A stretch of DNA of 64,000 nucleotides, taken from Bacteroidaceae bacterium (lineage in GTDB: Bacteria; Bacteroidota; Bacteroidia; Bacteroidales; Bacteroidaceae). Below are positions 52,433 through 60,353 of this stretch, in pieces (positions within the stretch are counted from its first letter, which is position 1; the number at the start of each line of letters is the position of its first letter). The notes beneath the pieces were generated by a model. It did not search any database. It worked only from the letters and a program-made list of their open reading frames with translations, and was not told the origin of the DNA. The translations under genes were made by a program, and so were the position numbers. The stretch covers positions 1 through 64,000 of the forward strand of contig JAFZPZ010000075.1 in the NCBI GenBank assembly GCA_017552435.1, read 5' to 3'.

Positions 52433-55400
52433 TTACTTCACACTTACCTTTGCACTCTCGCCATCCACGCTAACCACATAGATGCCACGCTTCAGGGCGA
52501 TGTATCCGTTGCCGCTGTGCTGGGCAACCTGTGCACCACTTGTGGTATAAACAACAACATTCTTGCCGTCAGCACCACCGACAGCGATACCTCCGTCCTG
52601 AGTACCTAAGCATACGCCAGTCTTTGCCGTCAGGTTGTTGATGGCTGTAGCATCGCCACTGGGACGTAACATAAAGCGACCATCAAAGGTGCCTGCAGCA
52701 GTCTCGAAGTCATACGAACCGAGCGTCAGGTCGAAGCTGATACCCAGTTGTGTATCTACCAGAATCATTGGCATATCCATACGAGAGGCAGAGATACTGA
52801 AGGTGCCAGCCTTATTAGCCACATATCCCAGACGGATGTCACCTTCCTGCGGACGCTCATTGATAGCCATCTGTATGCCATTCTCCACAGAGTAGAGCTG
52901 TACAGCAGCTTCTGTAGAAAGGAACTTGGCGGCATCACATTCCAGTTCGTAGGCGTGTTTTGCTTTCTTATTTATTACTACGCGCGTGCGATCCACCGTT
53001 TCCTCGCCATTCATGATTTCGAGATTGATGAGTCGGCGGGCAGGGTTGATGCCCTTTGCGCGACGAGCCTTGACACTTGCCACTTTCTTCTTCTCACTCT
53101 GCTGGTAGGTCTCGCGGCGCTCTGCTTCAAAACCGATACTGCTGACACCGTTCGGTTTCTGGACGAAGAAGGCCTCGTAGGGACGCAGGTGGTAATCATC
53201 ATCGCCAGGGCTGTAGGCTGTGTAGCTACTTCCATTCCACACGGTGATAGGTGCCGTGAAGTCATCTTCGTTGAACTCATAGTAGGAGCTATAGGGATTA
53301 CCCACGAAGTTCCAGCTGGCGTGCTGGGCATTCTCGCATACATGCTCTAATAGTGTCTTCGGACGGTCACCACCAAACTTAGGATGGTTAAAGGTGATTG
53401 TGAGTGTGCCTGCCGCGCTACAGCGGAAGGCATAACCCTCGTATGCAGACAGCGTCGCACTATCTACCGTTTTCCATCCCTTACCCAGTGTGGCACGCAG
53501 CAGCCCTTGATATTCCTTCCATACATAGTCGCCGGGATAGGTACAATTGGCGATAGTCACCTCATAGGGGAAGCAGAAGAAGTACCATGTGTTAGCACGT
53601 ACGCTGATTTTTACATTCAAGTTATTGATATCCAAGTTACCAATGGTTGAGCCATCATCCTTACCGATGATACTGGCACCCGTTCCATTGCCTGTAATAT
53701 TCTGATTCACGTCATCAAGGTTCTGCGTATCCTCCTCACCTTCCTTGATGAATCCACTTTCGGGTCGCAAGTCGGCATCAGGGTCGTTTCCGCCAACACC
53801 AGAGAACTGATCTTTTCCATCCCCCACTTCATAATCCTCAGTTAGGTAGAACTTATCGTATTCAGGATGATACTCTTCGTGTTTCAAGAAACCACTCCAA
53901 CCATTTGCCCAATAGTATTTCTCTTTGCTGGTGGCGAGTTCGGGGACGTAGAGGGTTGCAGAAGAGATACTAGTGGGGAATGTTCCGTCGGTGATTGTTA
54001 GAGGTTCCGGTGTTTTGACGGTGACAGAAGTAATAGCAGGACAATAGGCAAATGCTGAAGAACCGATAGATTCTATACCTTCTGGGAATTCAACAGAATT
54101 TAACTTTGCATTGGAGTAAAAAGCATTCGAATCCAAAATCTTCAGGTTTTTGGGAAGAACAATTTCAGAAAGGGGACAAGCCTCGAACGCTCGAGCTCCG
54201 ATAATTTGAACTGTGCTTGGCCAGTTAACCTCTTTTAGAGAATAATTCGCACCAAACGCATAGTTGCCTATACTTATTAAGCCTTCATTGAGTTGAACCT
54301 TTTTTAAGGAGCTTCCTCCCGTCTCACTACATGCACTACCATCGATTCTTGTTATCGTTTTTGGAACTATTAAAGAAATAAGCTTGGTTTTATATAACGC
54401 ACATGCTCCTAATACATTATCTTCTGAATGGTATCCTGTGTAATAAACGAAGTCATTTGCTACAATACTTGTTTCTGATAAATCCAGATGTCTTAGATTG
54501 GGCATTTTTTGACGTAGAATTAAGAAGTCATAGCCATTAATACTACCTTTTACTCTTAATTTAACAACATATTTCAGATTGTCTTGGCCAATTGCGTCCT
54601 GAATGCCAGAACCACTTTCTTTTGCATTAACTTCGATGGAAATATCATTCCATTCACATTCTGGAATGATGGCCGTTGAAATATCGGACCAATTTTCATC
54701 ATTTAAATAATTGTCAAGAGCCGCTACGGGAACAATATTGACGGATTCTCCAAAACGATAACGCACTCTTTCTCCAATAGAAATAGGAGTAGTCGAAGCA
54801 AACACATTCACCGTATTAGGTGTATTTTCCAAAGCGTAAATTGCGATGTTCGTGAGTGTTTTAGGGAATGATAGAGAAGTAAGATAGCTACAACTTTGAA
54901 AAGCATAATTATCAATTGTAGTTACACCTTCTGGGATAATTAATTTTGTCAGGTTAGTACAACCACTAAAAGCAAATTGTCCGATTGATGTTAAACCTGT
55001 AAAGAACTGGAGCTCATCAAAAGAAGTAATGGATTCATTATTTGTAAACAACTGGGCTAAAGAGGCCACAGCAGCTGCTTCTGCATAGCTCAGTTCGCCA
55101 TCGCTATTGGTGTCCCAGTTGGCAACGCAAATTGCCTTTACTGCAGCATCTTCAAATGCTATGCTTTGCCCCATGTCAACTACAATTTCTTTGAACTCAT
55201 TCCAGTAGTCTGCGGCCTCGTATGCTGCTTTGCAGCCGTAGGGTACATATAGCGTAGCGTTAGCACGATTAGAGAAGGTGTATTCAGAAATAGTGGGCGG
55301 TTGAGGGCACTCAATTGTCACTGTTGTGAGATTATTGCAACCGTCAAAGGCCATATTGCCAATCTCCGTTACATTATGGGGAATCACTATCGAGGTCAGG

Positions 55401-56497
55401 CCGCATCGTCCGAAGGCACTTGAACCTATGGAGGTTACACTAGACGGAATGCTAATTTCTGTCAAACCTCCATAATAAGCAAATGCATACATGTGAATGA
55501 CGGAAACCGTATTAGGGATAATAGTATTTGGGCAACCAGCAACTAAAGTGTTTGTGGCTGTTTCTATGATGGCGTTGCAATTTTCACGGGAATCGTAAAC
55601 AGGGTTTTCGCTATCTATTATTATTGAAGAAAGGTTTGCGCATCCAGAAAAGGAGTCATGGTCTATTTTGGTCACGTTGGAGGGAATTGCGATGGAAGTA
55701 AGACCTGTAAACGAGAATGCAGCTTCACTTATATAAGTTAAACCATCGGGGAGAGTTATTGAAGTCAGATTCGATATTTCTTTAAAGGCGCCATAGCCAC
55801 TAATCTTGGTTACGCTGTTAGGAATAACCGTATTCTTACAGCCAGCAATCAAAGAGTTGGTCACAGTCTCAATAATGGCGTTACAACCGTCACGTGAATC
55901 ATAATTAGGATTGCCATTTTCAACGACAATAGAAGCTAAATCATTACAGCCTGCAAAAAGGAAGTCATCTATTGATGTTACACTTTTGGGAATGGTTATG
56001 GAGGTTAAACCTGTATGATTGAAAGCACCATAGCCAATATGTGTTAAATTACTAGGTAGAGTTATTGAAGTCAAACTCACATTCCACAGAAAAGTGAATC
56101 CACCTATTGATGTTACACTATTAGGAATAGTAATTGAGGCTAACACTCCGCAACCATAGAATGCTTGGTCGGCTATTGTGGTTACAGTATTCGGTATAAC
56201 AATGGATGTCAAACTAGATCCATGGAAAGCAGCAGAACCGATGGTAGTCAGGCCCGTGAAATACTGCAGTTCATCAAATGAGGTAATAGTTGTACCCCTG
56301 AACACCTCGACCAAATCTGTAACAGCAGCTGCTTCTGCATAGCTTAGTTCGCCATCGCTATTGGTGTCCCAGTTGGAAACACAGATTGTTTTGACATTGG
56401 CATCAGCAAAGGTGATATTGCCCTCGGGCACATCAGCCGATGATTTCACGCTAGCTAAAATGGCCAGTAAGGTAAATATAAAATGTTTTGGTTTCAT
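52433..56497 (-). CDS. BspA-like leucine-rich repeat surface protein with EF-hand-like loops
   Basis: 1354 residues. Signal peptide (MKPKHFIFTLLAILASVKSSA). Two large blocks each begin with an EF-hand/dockerin-like loop (NWDTNSDGELSYAEAAAV at ~45 and again at ~465) followed by SFDELQ(Y/F)FTGLT(T/S)IG and BspA-type LRR_5 repeats (e.g. SIVIPNTVTTIADQAFYGC). A third LRR block lies at ~650-850, then a low-homology beta region (~870-1280), and a C-terminal sorting-type domain (VVVYTTSGAQVAQHSGNGYIALKRGIYVVSVDGESAKVSVK). Family members act in adhesion. Probably T9SS cargo. Confidence 0.87.
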   Translation of the reverse strand: MKPKHFIFTLLAILASVKSSADVPEGNITFADANVKTICVSNWDTNSDGELSYAEAAAVTDLVEVFRGTTITSFDELQYFTGLTTIGSAAFHGSSLTSIVIPNTVTTIADQAFYGCGVLASITIPNSVTSIGGFTFLWNVSLTSITLPSNLTHIGYGAFNHTGLTSITIPKSVTSIDDFLFAGCNDLASIVVENGNPNYDSRDGCNAIIETVTNSLIAGCKNTVIPNSVTKISGYGAFKEISNLTSITLPDGLTYISEAAFSFTGLTSIAIPSNVTKIDHDSFSGCANLSSIIIDSENPVYDSRENCNAIIETATNTLVAGCPNTIIPNTVSVIHMYAFAYYGGLTEISIPSSVTSIGSSAFGRCGLTSIVIPHNVTEIGNMAFDGCNNLTTVTIECPQPPTISEYTFSNRANATLYVPYGCKAAYEAADYWNEFKEIVVDMGQSIAFEDAAVKAICVANWDTNSDGELSYAEAAAVASLAQLFTNNESITSFDELQFFTGLTSIGQFAFSGCTNLTKLIIPEGVTTIDNYAFQSCSYLTSLSFPKTLTNIAIYALENTPNTVNVFASTTPISIGERVRYRFGESVNIVPVAALDNYLNDENWSDISTAIIPECEWNDISIEVNAKESGSGIQDAIGQDNLKYVVKLRVKGSINGYDFLILRQKMPNLRHLDLSETSIVANDFVYYTGYHSEDNVLGACALYKTKLISLIVPKTITRIDGSACSETGGSSLKKVQLNEGLISIGNYAFGANYSLKEVNWPSTVQIIGARAFEACPLSEIVLPKNLKILDSNAFYSNAKLNSVEFPEGIESIGSSAFAYCPAITSVTVKTPEPLTITDGTFPTSISSATLYVPELATSKEKYYWANGWSGFLKHEEYHPEYDKFYLTEDYEVGDGKDQFSGVGGNDPDADLRPESGFIKEGEEDTQNLDDVNQNITGNGTGASIIGKDDGSTIGNLDINNLNVKISVRANTWYFFCFPYEVTIANCTYPGDYVWKEYQGLLRATLGKGWKTVDSATLSAYEGYAFRCSAAGTLTITFNHPKFGGDRPKTLLEHVCENAQHASWNFVGNPYSSYYEFNEDDFTAPITVWNGSSYTAYSPGDDDYHLRPYEAFFVQKPNGVSSIGFEAERRETYQQSEKKKVASVKARRAKGINPARRLINLEIMNGEETVDRTRVVINKKAKHAYELECDAAKFLSTEAAVQLYSVENGIQMAINERPQEGDIRLGYVANKAGTFSISASRMDMPMILVDTQLGISFDLTLGSYDFETAAGTFDGRFMLRPSGDATAINNLTAKTGVCLGTQDGGIAVGGADGKNVVVYTTSGAQVAQHSGNGYIALKRGIYVVSVDGESAKVSVK

Positions 56498-56533
56498 AGT
56501 TGTTGTATTTTAATCCGTTTCTTTATACCAGAT

Positions 56534-57682
56534 TTATTTCACAATGACCTTTCGCGTACCTTTTATATATATACCGTTTGTTGGATTTGATACGCGACGA
56601 CCACTTAAATCATAGATTGCACCATCTTCGGACTCTCTTTTTACTATTTCGTCCATAATGCCTGTAGCATCGTCGAAACTGAAGTTGAAAGCTTTGACAG
56701 AACTGCCTGATGGCGTGAGATAGCAACGGCCGGCGGGGAGGCTGAAGGTGACACCTTCTGCATCGTAGAACAGCGGGCCGGCTCCGTTGTTCTTGTTCTG
56801 TAGGATATAACCTGTATTTACTGTGGTGCCAGTTAGCACACCTGTTAAGTAGCCATCTGTGAAGATGTCCGTCACATTGCTGGCATTGGAAAGTACTGCT
56901 GTGCCGCTGAGGTTTCCAGAATAGCCACTTGGGGCATAAACAATATAGGGCTTGCAGGCTTCGATGCTGTTTGCCTTTGTCAGTACCAGCTGGTCGCCAG
57001 AAACGCTGTTGCATGAATAAGCCTTCAAGCCTGATGGCAGATCGGTATCAAACGGCACAATCAGTGTGCCAATCTTATTGGTAGCCGAAACATTGACAGG
57101 CAAAGTTCGTGAAGTTGGAATACCCGTGGTGAAAGGACGGCAGGAGAAATCGGCAGGAACATACTTTACAGCAGCTTTTGTTGTCAGATTGAGGCCAGAG
57201 AGCTTTACAATGGGTTTGGGAGAAAAACTGGCAGCAAGTGCAGAGTTATCAAGGGTGACATAAACGGTAAAGAGAATACCAGATGTTTGTGTAAGTTCAG
57301 TACTTTCGTTTGAAGAACATGCCACTCGCAAATTACCTGAATCATCTACTTGGCCTGTGACTGTGTGACTGAATGTTTTTTTGTGCGTGATAGGATTCTC
57401 TGTATATGGGTATATTGTTCCGTCATCTTCATACATATAAGCATAGGCTACCTTTTTGCCACCAGATTCTTCATACATTACGTTTATACCTTGTGGAATT
57501 GCAATATCAAGATTATACGCTGAGTATGTTCCTGCTCCACTAAGGCTTACAGTAAATCCATAAATGTCTCCACTTAGTAAAATCAAGTCACTCACTGTGA
57601 ATGTGTCATCTGTTGGCGTTTGTGCCTGTGTTACTCTTGGCAGCAGCGCGCACATCATAAAGAGAAGTAGAATCTTTTTCAT
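56534..57682 (-). CDS. secreted cohesin-like protein with sorting-type C-terminus
   Basis: 382 residues. Signal peptide (MKKILLLFMMCALLPRVTQAQ). Residues ~25-190 look like a cohesin/carbohydrate-binding beta-sandwich (VSDLILLSGDIYGFTVSLSG...YNLDIAIPQGINVMYE...GNLRVACSSNESTELTQTSGILFTVYVTL). A second beta domain (~195-345: LPVNVSATNKIGTLIVPFDTDLPSGLKAYSCNS) resembles BspA-protein C-terminal regions. It ends in a T9SS-like domain (GAIYDLSGRRVSNPTNGIYIKGTRKVIVK). Transcribed toward the LRR gene 36 bases away. Cohesin-like status is by pattern only. Confidence 0.75.
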   Translation of the reverse strand: MKKILLLFMMCALLPRVTQAQTPTDDTFTVSDLILLSGDIYGFTVSLSGAGTYSAYNLDIAIPQGINVMYEESGGKKVAYAYMYEDDGTIYPYTENPITHKKTFSHTVTGQVDDSGNLRVACSSNESTELTQTSGILFTVYVTLDNSALAASFSPKPIVKLSGLNLTTKAAVKYVPADFSCRPFTTGIPTSRTLPVNVSATNKIGTLIVPFDTDLPSGLKAYSCNSVSGDQLVLTKANSIEACKPYIVYAPSGYSGNLSGTAVLSNASNVTDIFTDGYLTGVLTGTTVNTGYILQNKNNGAGPLFYDAEGVTFSLPAGRCYLTPSGSSVKAFNFSFDDATGIMDEIVKRESEDGAIYDLSGRRVSNPTNGIYIKGTRKVIVK

Positions 57683-58035
57683 TTTTTTTTGTTTATAAGG
57701 TTGATAAATGTTGGTTATTTAATATTTGAAATTAATCGATTTTTCAATCCGGCAATTCTGAAAATGATACAAAAAAAACGTGGACTTTATCGTCTACGCT
57801 TTCTGAGGTATCGGCAAACACCATTGCAATCATATACGAGTAAAAGCCCACGCCGAAACGACGTGAGCATTAGTCTTTTACTCTTGATTGCTTCTTTAAT
57901 TTTGCCGATTTTTCAGAAAGCAAGAATATAAGCTAACGCTTCTTTATGTAAGTCTAAATTCTTTTGTTTATGCCATTGGCAAAATCTGGTTAAGGGTTAA
58001 TGTTTAAAGGTAATGTTTCTTATTCTGTAATTAAT
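57683..58035. other. gene-free stretch with a long structured element
   Basis: No gene seen. The main content is the nested inverted-repeat element at 57779-57921; an additional AT-rich part lies up to 58035. Confidence 0.6.
57779..57921. other. nested hairpin element, possible structured RNA
   Basis: Four pairings fit in ~143 bases: CGTGGAC/GTCTACG (57779-57785, 57792-57798); GCTTTCTGA...ATCGGCAAA with TTTGCCGAT...CAGAAAGC (57798-57818, 57901-57921); GCAATC...GAGTAAAAG with CTTTTACTC...GATTGC (57826-57846, 57875-57891); and a central GCCCACG/CGTGAGC (57846-57852, 57862-57868). Such nesting suggests a folded RNA or a long palindromic mobile element. I have a feeling that related sequences recur in Prevotella genomes, but cannot check. 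Confidence 0.55.
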
Positions 58036-58293
58036 TTATGCGGCAATTCTCCCTTTATGGAGCTCGTCAATGGGGAAATACAGGTCTCTGTTCTTGCCCC
58101 ATGCAATGTTACCCATGTCATCAAGATAGAATTTCTTGAAGTTCTTTTCTTCAAGGTAACGGTTGTATTGAGGGTGAGGATGGGACGTAATCCAAGATCC
58201 AAAATCAATAGTCACCACAGCACCATCATTGAAAGTCAGCTTTACAGTCAGTTTGCCCATGTAATCGGCTTTCTCTATTCTCAAGTATTTCAT
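58036..58293 (-). CDS. DUF2442 domain protein
   Basis: 85 residues: MKYLRIEKADYMGKLTVKLTFNDGAVVTIDFGSWI...FKKFYLDDMGNIAWGKNRDLYFPIDEL, matching DUF2442 (WPSH of nitrogenase-associated/antitoxin-like small proteins; a beta-strand pair with a final DL-P-EL). DUF2442 proteins are typically encoded with a DUF4160 protein, as here, with a 4-base overlap (ATGA). The pair is thought of as a toxin-antitoxin-like module; which one is the toxin is not established to my knowledge. Confidence 0.88.
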   Translation of the reverse strand: MKYLRIEKADYMGKLTVKLTFNDGAVVTIDFGSWITSHPHPQYNRYLEEKNFKKFYLDDMGNIAWGKNRDLYFPIDELHKGRIAA

Positions 58294-58595
58294 TTCAGTC
58301 TCTTTTTAATAGTCGTACAAACCACTCTTTTCTTCTTCACGAAATAGTTGGTCCATTTGTCTATGATGTTGTCGGCATATTCTCTAACGAACTGTTCTGC
58401 CACTCTCTGATCTTTTAATGACAAGGGCGGAACCCCTTTCTTTTCTCGTATATTGATTCCTTTGACCTTTCCACTTTCCATGATGATTTCGAACACAGAT
58501 TCTTTGTGGTCATGCTGCACATGAACATGTATGGGATCATGCTCATTGGAATGGAAAAAGAATATGAATCCAAAATATCTATATATGTCAGGCAT
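58290..58595 (-). CDS. DUF4160 domain protein
   Basis: 101 residues from ATG 58595. The family core FFFHSNEHDPIHVHVQHDHKESVFEI and the end RVAEQFVREYADNIIDKW are clear. The ATG at 58625 lies at the TAACTTTG box (plus 58623-58630) and is rejected. It is the first gene of the pair with DUF2442. The His-rich HVHVQHDH suggests metal or nucleic-acid binding; unproven. Confidence 0.88.
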   Translation of the reverse strand: MPDIYRYFGFIFFFHSNEHDPIHVHVQHDHKESVFEIIMESGKVKGINIREKKGVPPLSLKDQRVAEQFVREYADNIIDKWTNYFVKKKRVVCTTIKKRLK

Positions 58596-58622
58596 TGCAA
58601 CACAGATTATGCTTTCTGCATG

Positions 58623-58630
58623 CAAAGTTA
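58623..58630 (-). promoter_or_regulatory. -7 box of the DUF4160/DUF2442 pair
   Basis: CAAAGTTA (minus TAACTTTG), 28 bases before ATG 58595. Confidence 0.6.
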
Positions 58631-58761
58631 CGAATTAAAGAGACACAAAGCAAGGATTTCGCAAAAAAGTTTGCCAGATTCTCTGAAAAACAGTGTTTTC
58701 ACAAATAGACCTCACATATTACAAAAATGCTCCTCAGGGCCGATGGATAAAGGGATTGAGG

Positions 58762-58813
58762 ACGGGAGGTCTCGTTTTCAGACCTCCCGTAAACCTCCCG
58801 TCAGACCTCCCGT
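58762..58813. repeat. hairpin with ACCTCCCGT direct repeats
   Basis: ACGGGAGGTCT (58762-58772) pairs exactly with AGACCTCCCGT (58780-58790); two more ACCTCCCGT copies follow at 58793-58801 and 58805-58813. Confidence 0.8.
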
Positions 58814-58957
58814 GTCACCTTACCTTTTTCAGAAGTGTACGCCAGAATTTGGATGTGGATAATTCGAGGGGATGCGAAAGAAATAATGTTATACTGGGGA
58901 AATAAACAATCTTGTCTTAGGGATAAAAGTCTTTTCTGCGTCAGATATAATTATTTT

Positions 58958-59035
58958 CAAGCCTTGAAAATATATAATCAAGGCTTGAAAATATATAACC
59001 AAGCCATGAAAATAAATTTTCTAAGCTTGAAAATA
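58958..59035. repeat. 21-base tandem repeat, 3.7 copies
   Basis: Each unit is a CAAGGCTTG-like palindrome plus an A/T tract (AAAATATATAA). Units start at 58958, 58979, 59000 and 59021; the first two differ by only two bases. Confidence 0.9.
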
Positions 59036-59153
59036 GTTTTGTTCGCGGTATTAAGAACTTTTATATCGGGTATTAGAATGTTTTGTCCCAAGGTGTTTGT
59101 GATATTATTGGCGAGATACTTTTGTGCTCAACAATAAAAATAAACGAATTTAT

Positions 59154-59184
59154 TTTGTATTTCTCTCACTTATTCGTACCTTTG
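59154..59184 (+). promoter_or_regulatory. promoter copy 1 (upstream)
   Basis: TTTG (59154-59157), 19-base spacer, TACCTTTG (59177-59184). Bases 59161-59184 are an exact copy of 59235-59258. Confidence 0.7.
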
Positions 59185-59226
59185 ACGTTCGTCGAAGGTT
59201 CTCTCGTTCGGAAAAAATCAAATAAA

Positions 59227-59258
59227 TTTGTTTATTCTCTCACTTATTCGTACCTTTG
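59227..59258 (+). promoter_or_regulatory. promoter copy 2 (gene-proximal)
   Basis: TTTG (59227-59230), 20-base spacer, TACCTTTG (59251-59258), 22 bases before ATG 59281. Confidence 0.75.
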
Positions 59259-59280
59259 CAAAGCAAAATATGAAAAAAGA

Positions 59281-60348
59281 ATGAAAAAAGACATGAAATA
59301 CGTTGTGAAATCTATAGCTGCTTGCTTTTTGATGCAGGCTTTTATGCTGGTTCTGGGGTGCAATTCTGCGTCGGCTCAGGCACTCTATACAAATCCCGAT
59401 ACGATTCAGCAGTACCTGAAAGACCGCATCAAGGAGGTCAAGGAGGAACAGCGCGACACACGCGCTAAACTCAAGGAAGAGGAAAAGACCCTGCGTACCC
59501 TGAATCGTGACCTTGCCAAATCGCGTGCCCAGGCTCAGAAAGACAAGGTGAAACTCAAGGAGGCCAAGCGCAACGGAAAATTCTATCAAGTGAAGCCTTA
59601 CATCCCCGAAGAGCTCCAGGGAGATGTGGAAGCAAAGATTAAAGCAGCGAAAGAAGCAAAGGCTGCTAAGGAGCGGGAAATCAAGCAGAAAGCTGCAGAG
59701 AAAAAGGCCGAAGAGAAGGCTGCTATAGCCGAAAAGAAACAGCAGGCGAAAGAGGCTAAAGCTCAGGAGAAGGAACAGCTGAAGGCATCGGCCAAGAGTC
59801 AGTCGAAGCGCGCCAAAGAGAAGAAAGCCGAACAGAAACTGGCTCAGGAAAAGGAGCCGGATGCTGAGGGCAAGGAACCGGAGGCCACAGAGAAGCCGAA
59901 AGAAAATGCCTCCGATAAAGCCGCAGAAAAGGCAAAGGATAAACCGGCTGATCCGAAGGAGAAACCCTCAGCCGATGCCAAGGAGAAGGCTGCTCCCGCA
60001 AAGGCCAAGGCTGGCGTAAAGAAGACACCCGAAGAGTTGCAGAAAGAGGCTGAACAGCAGGAAAAGGAGGCTCAACAGCAGGAAAAAGAGAAGCAGGCCG
60101 CTGTGAAAGCCGCTGTTAAAGATGCCGAAACCAAGGCCAAGGAGGCTGAACAGCGCGCCAAAGAGTCGGAAGCCAAAGCGAAAGCCAAGGTGAAAGAGCA
60201 AGAAGCGGAAAGCAAGGAGCAAAAAGAGGAAGCTGAGGCTGAGGTGGAAGAACAGGAAACCAAGCCCAAACGCAATTATAGCGTCCGTACCCAGCGCCAA
60301 AAGGCTACAAAGAAGACCGAAGAAAAAACTGACGAAAAAAGCGAGTAA
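59281..60348 (+). CDS. Lys/Glu/Ala-rich coiled-coil lipoprotein
   Basis: 355 residues from ATG 59281; longer frames upstream run through the promoters and are rejected, as is ATG 59270, which stops at once. Signal peptide with lipobox (QAFMLVLGC). Residues ~30-110 are a coiled coil (YLKDRIKEVKEEQRDTRAKL, ...RTLNRDLAKSRAQAQKD); the rest is a long low-complexity KA/EK helix (AKAAKEREIKQKAAEKKAEE), TolA-like. It may span the periplasm, but no binding domain is visible. The next gene starts 5 bases downstream. Confidence 0.8.
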   Translation: MKKDMKYVVKSIAACFLMQAFMLVLGCNSASAQALYTNPDTIQQYLKDRIKEVKEEQRDTRAKLKEEEKTLRTLNRDLAKSRAQAQKDKVKLKEAKRNGKFYQVKPYIPEELQGDVEAKIKAAKEAKAAKEREIKQKAAEKKAEEKAAIAEKKQQAKEAKAQEKEQLKASAKSQSKRAKEKKAEQKLAQEKEPDAEGKEPEATEKPKENASDKAAEKAKDKPADPKEKPSADAKEKAAPAKAKAGVKKTPEELQKEAEQQEKEAQQQEKEKQAAVKAAVKDAETKAKEAEQRAKESEAKAKAKVKEQEAESKEQKEEAEAEVEEQETKPKRNYSVRTQRQKATKKTEEKTDEKSE

Positions 60349-60353
60349 CAGTT

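Larger units (their letters stand above)
58596..59280. other. gene-free stretch with repeats and doubled promoters
   Basis: No credible gene. Contents: the -7 box of the DUF4160 gene (58623-58630), a hairpin with GACCTCCCGT repeats (58762-58813), a 21-base tandem repeat (58958-59035), and two copies of a promoter (59154-59184, 59227-59258). Confidence 0.7.

Noticed and set aside
58958-59035. CRISPR array
   Set aside because: Units are contiguous 21-base tandem copies with no unique spacers, and no cas gene is present.
59083-59280. N-terminal extension of the Lys-rich protein
   Set aside because: The frame is open from 59083, but this stretch holds two promoters, and a proper signal peptide begins only at 59281.
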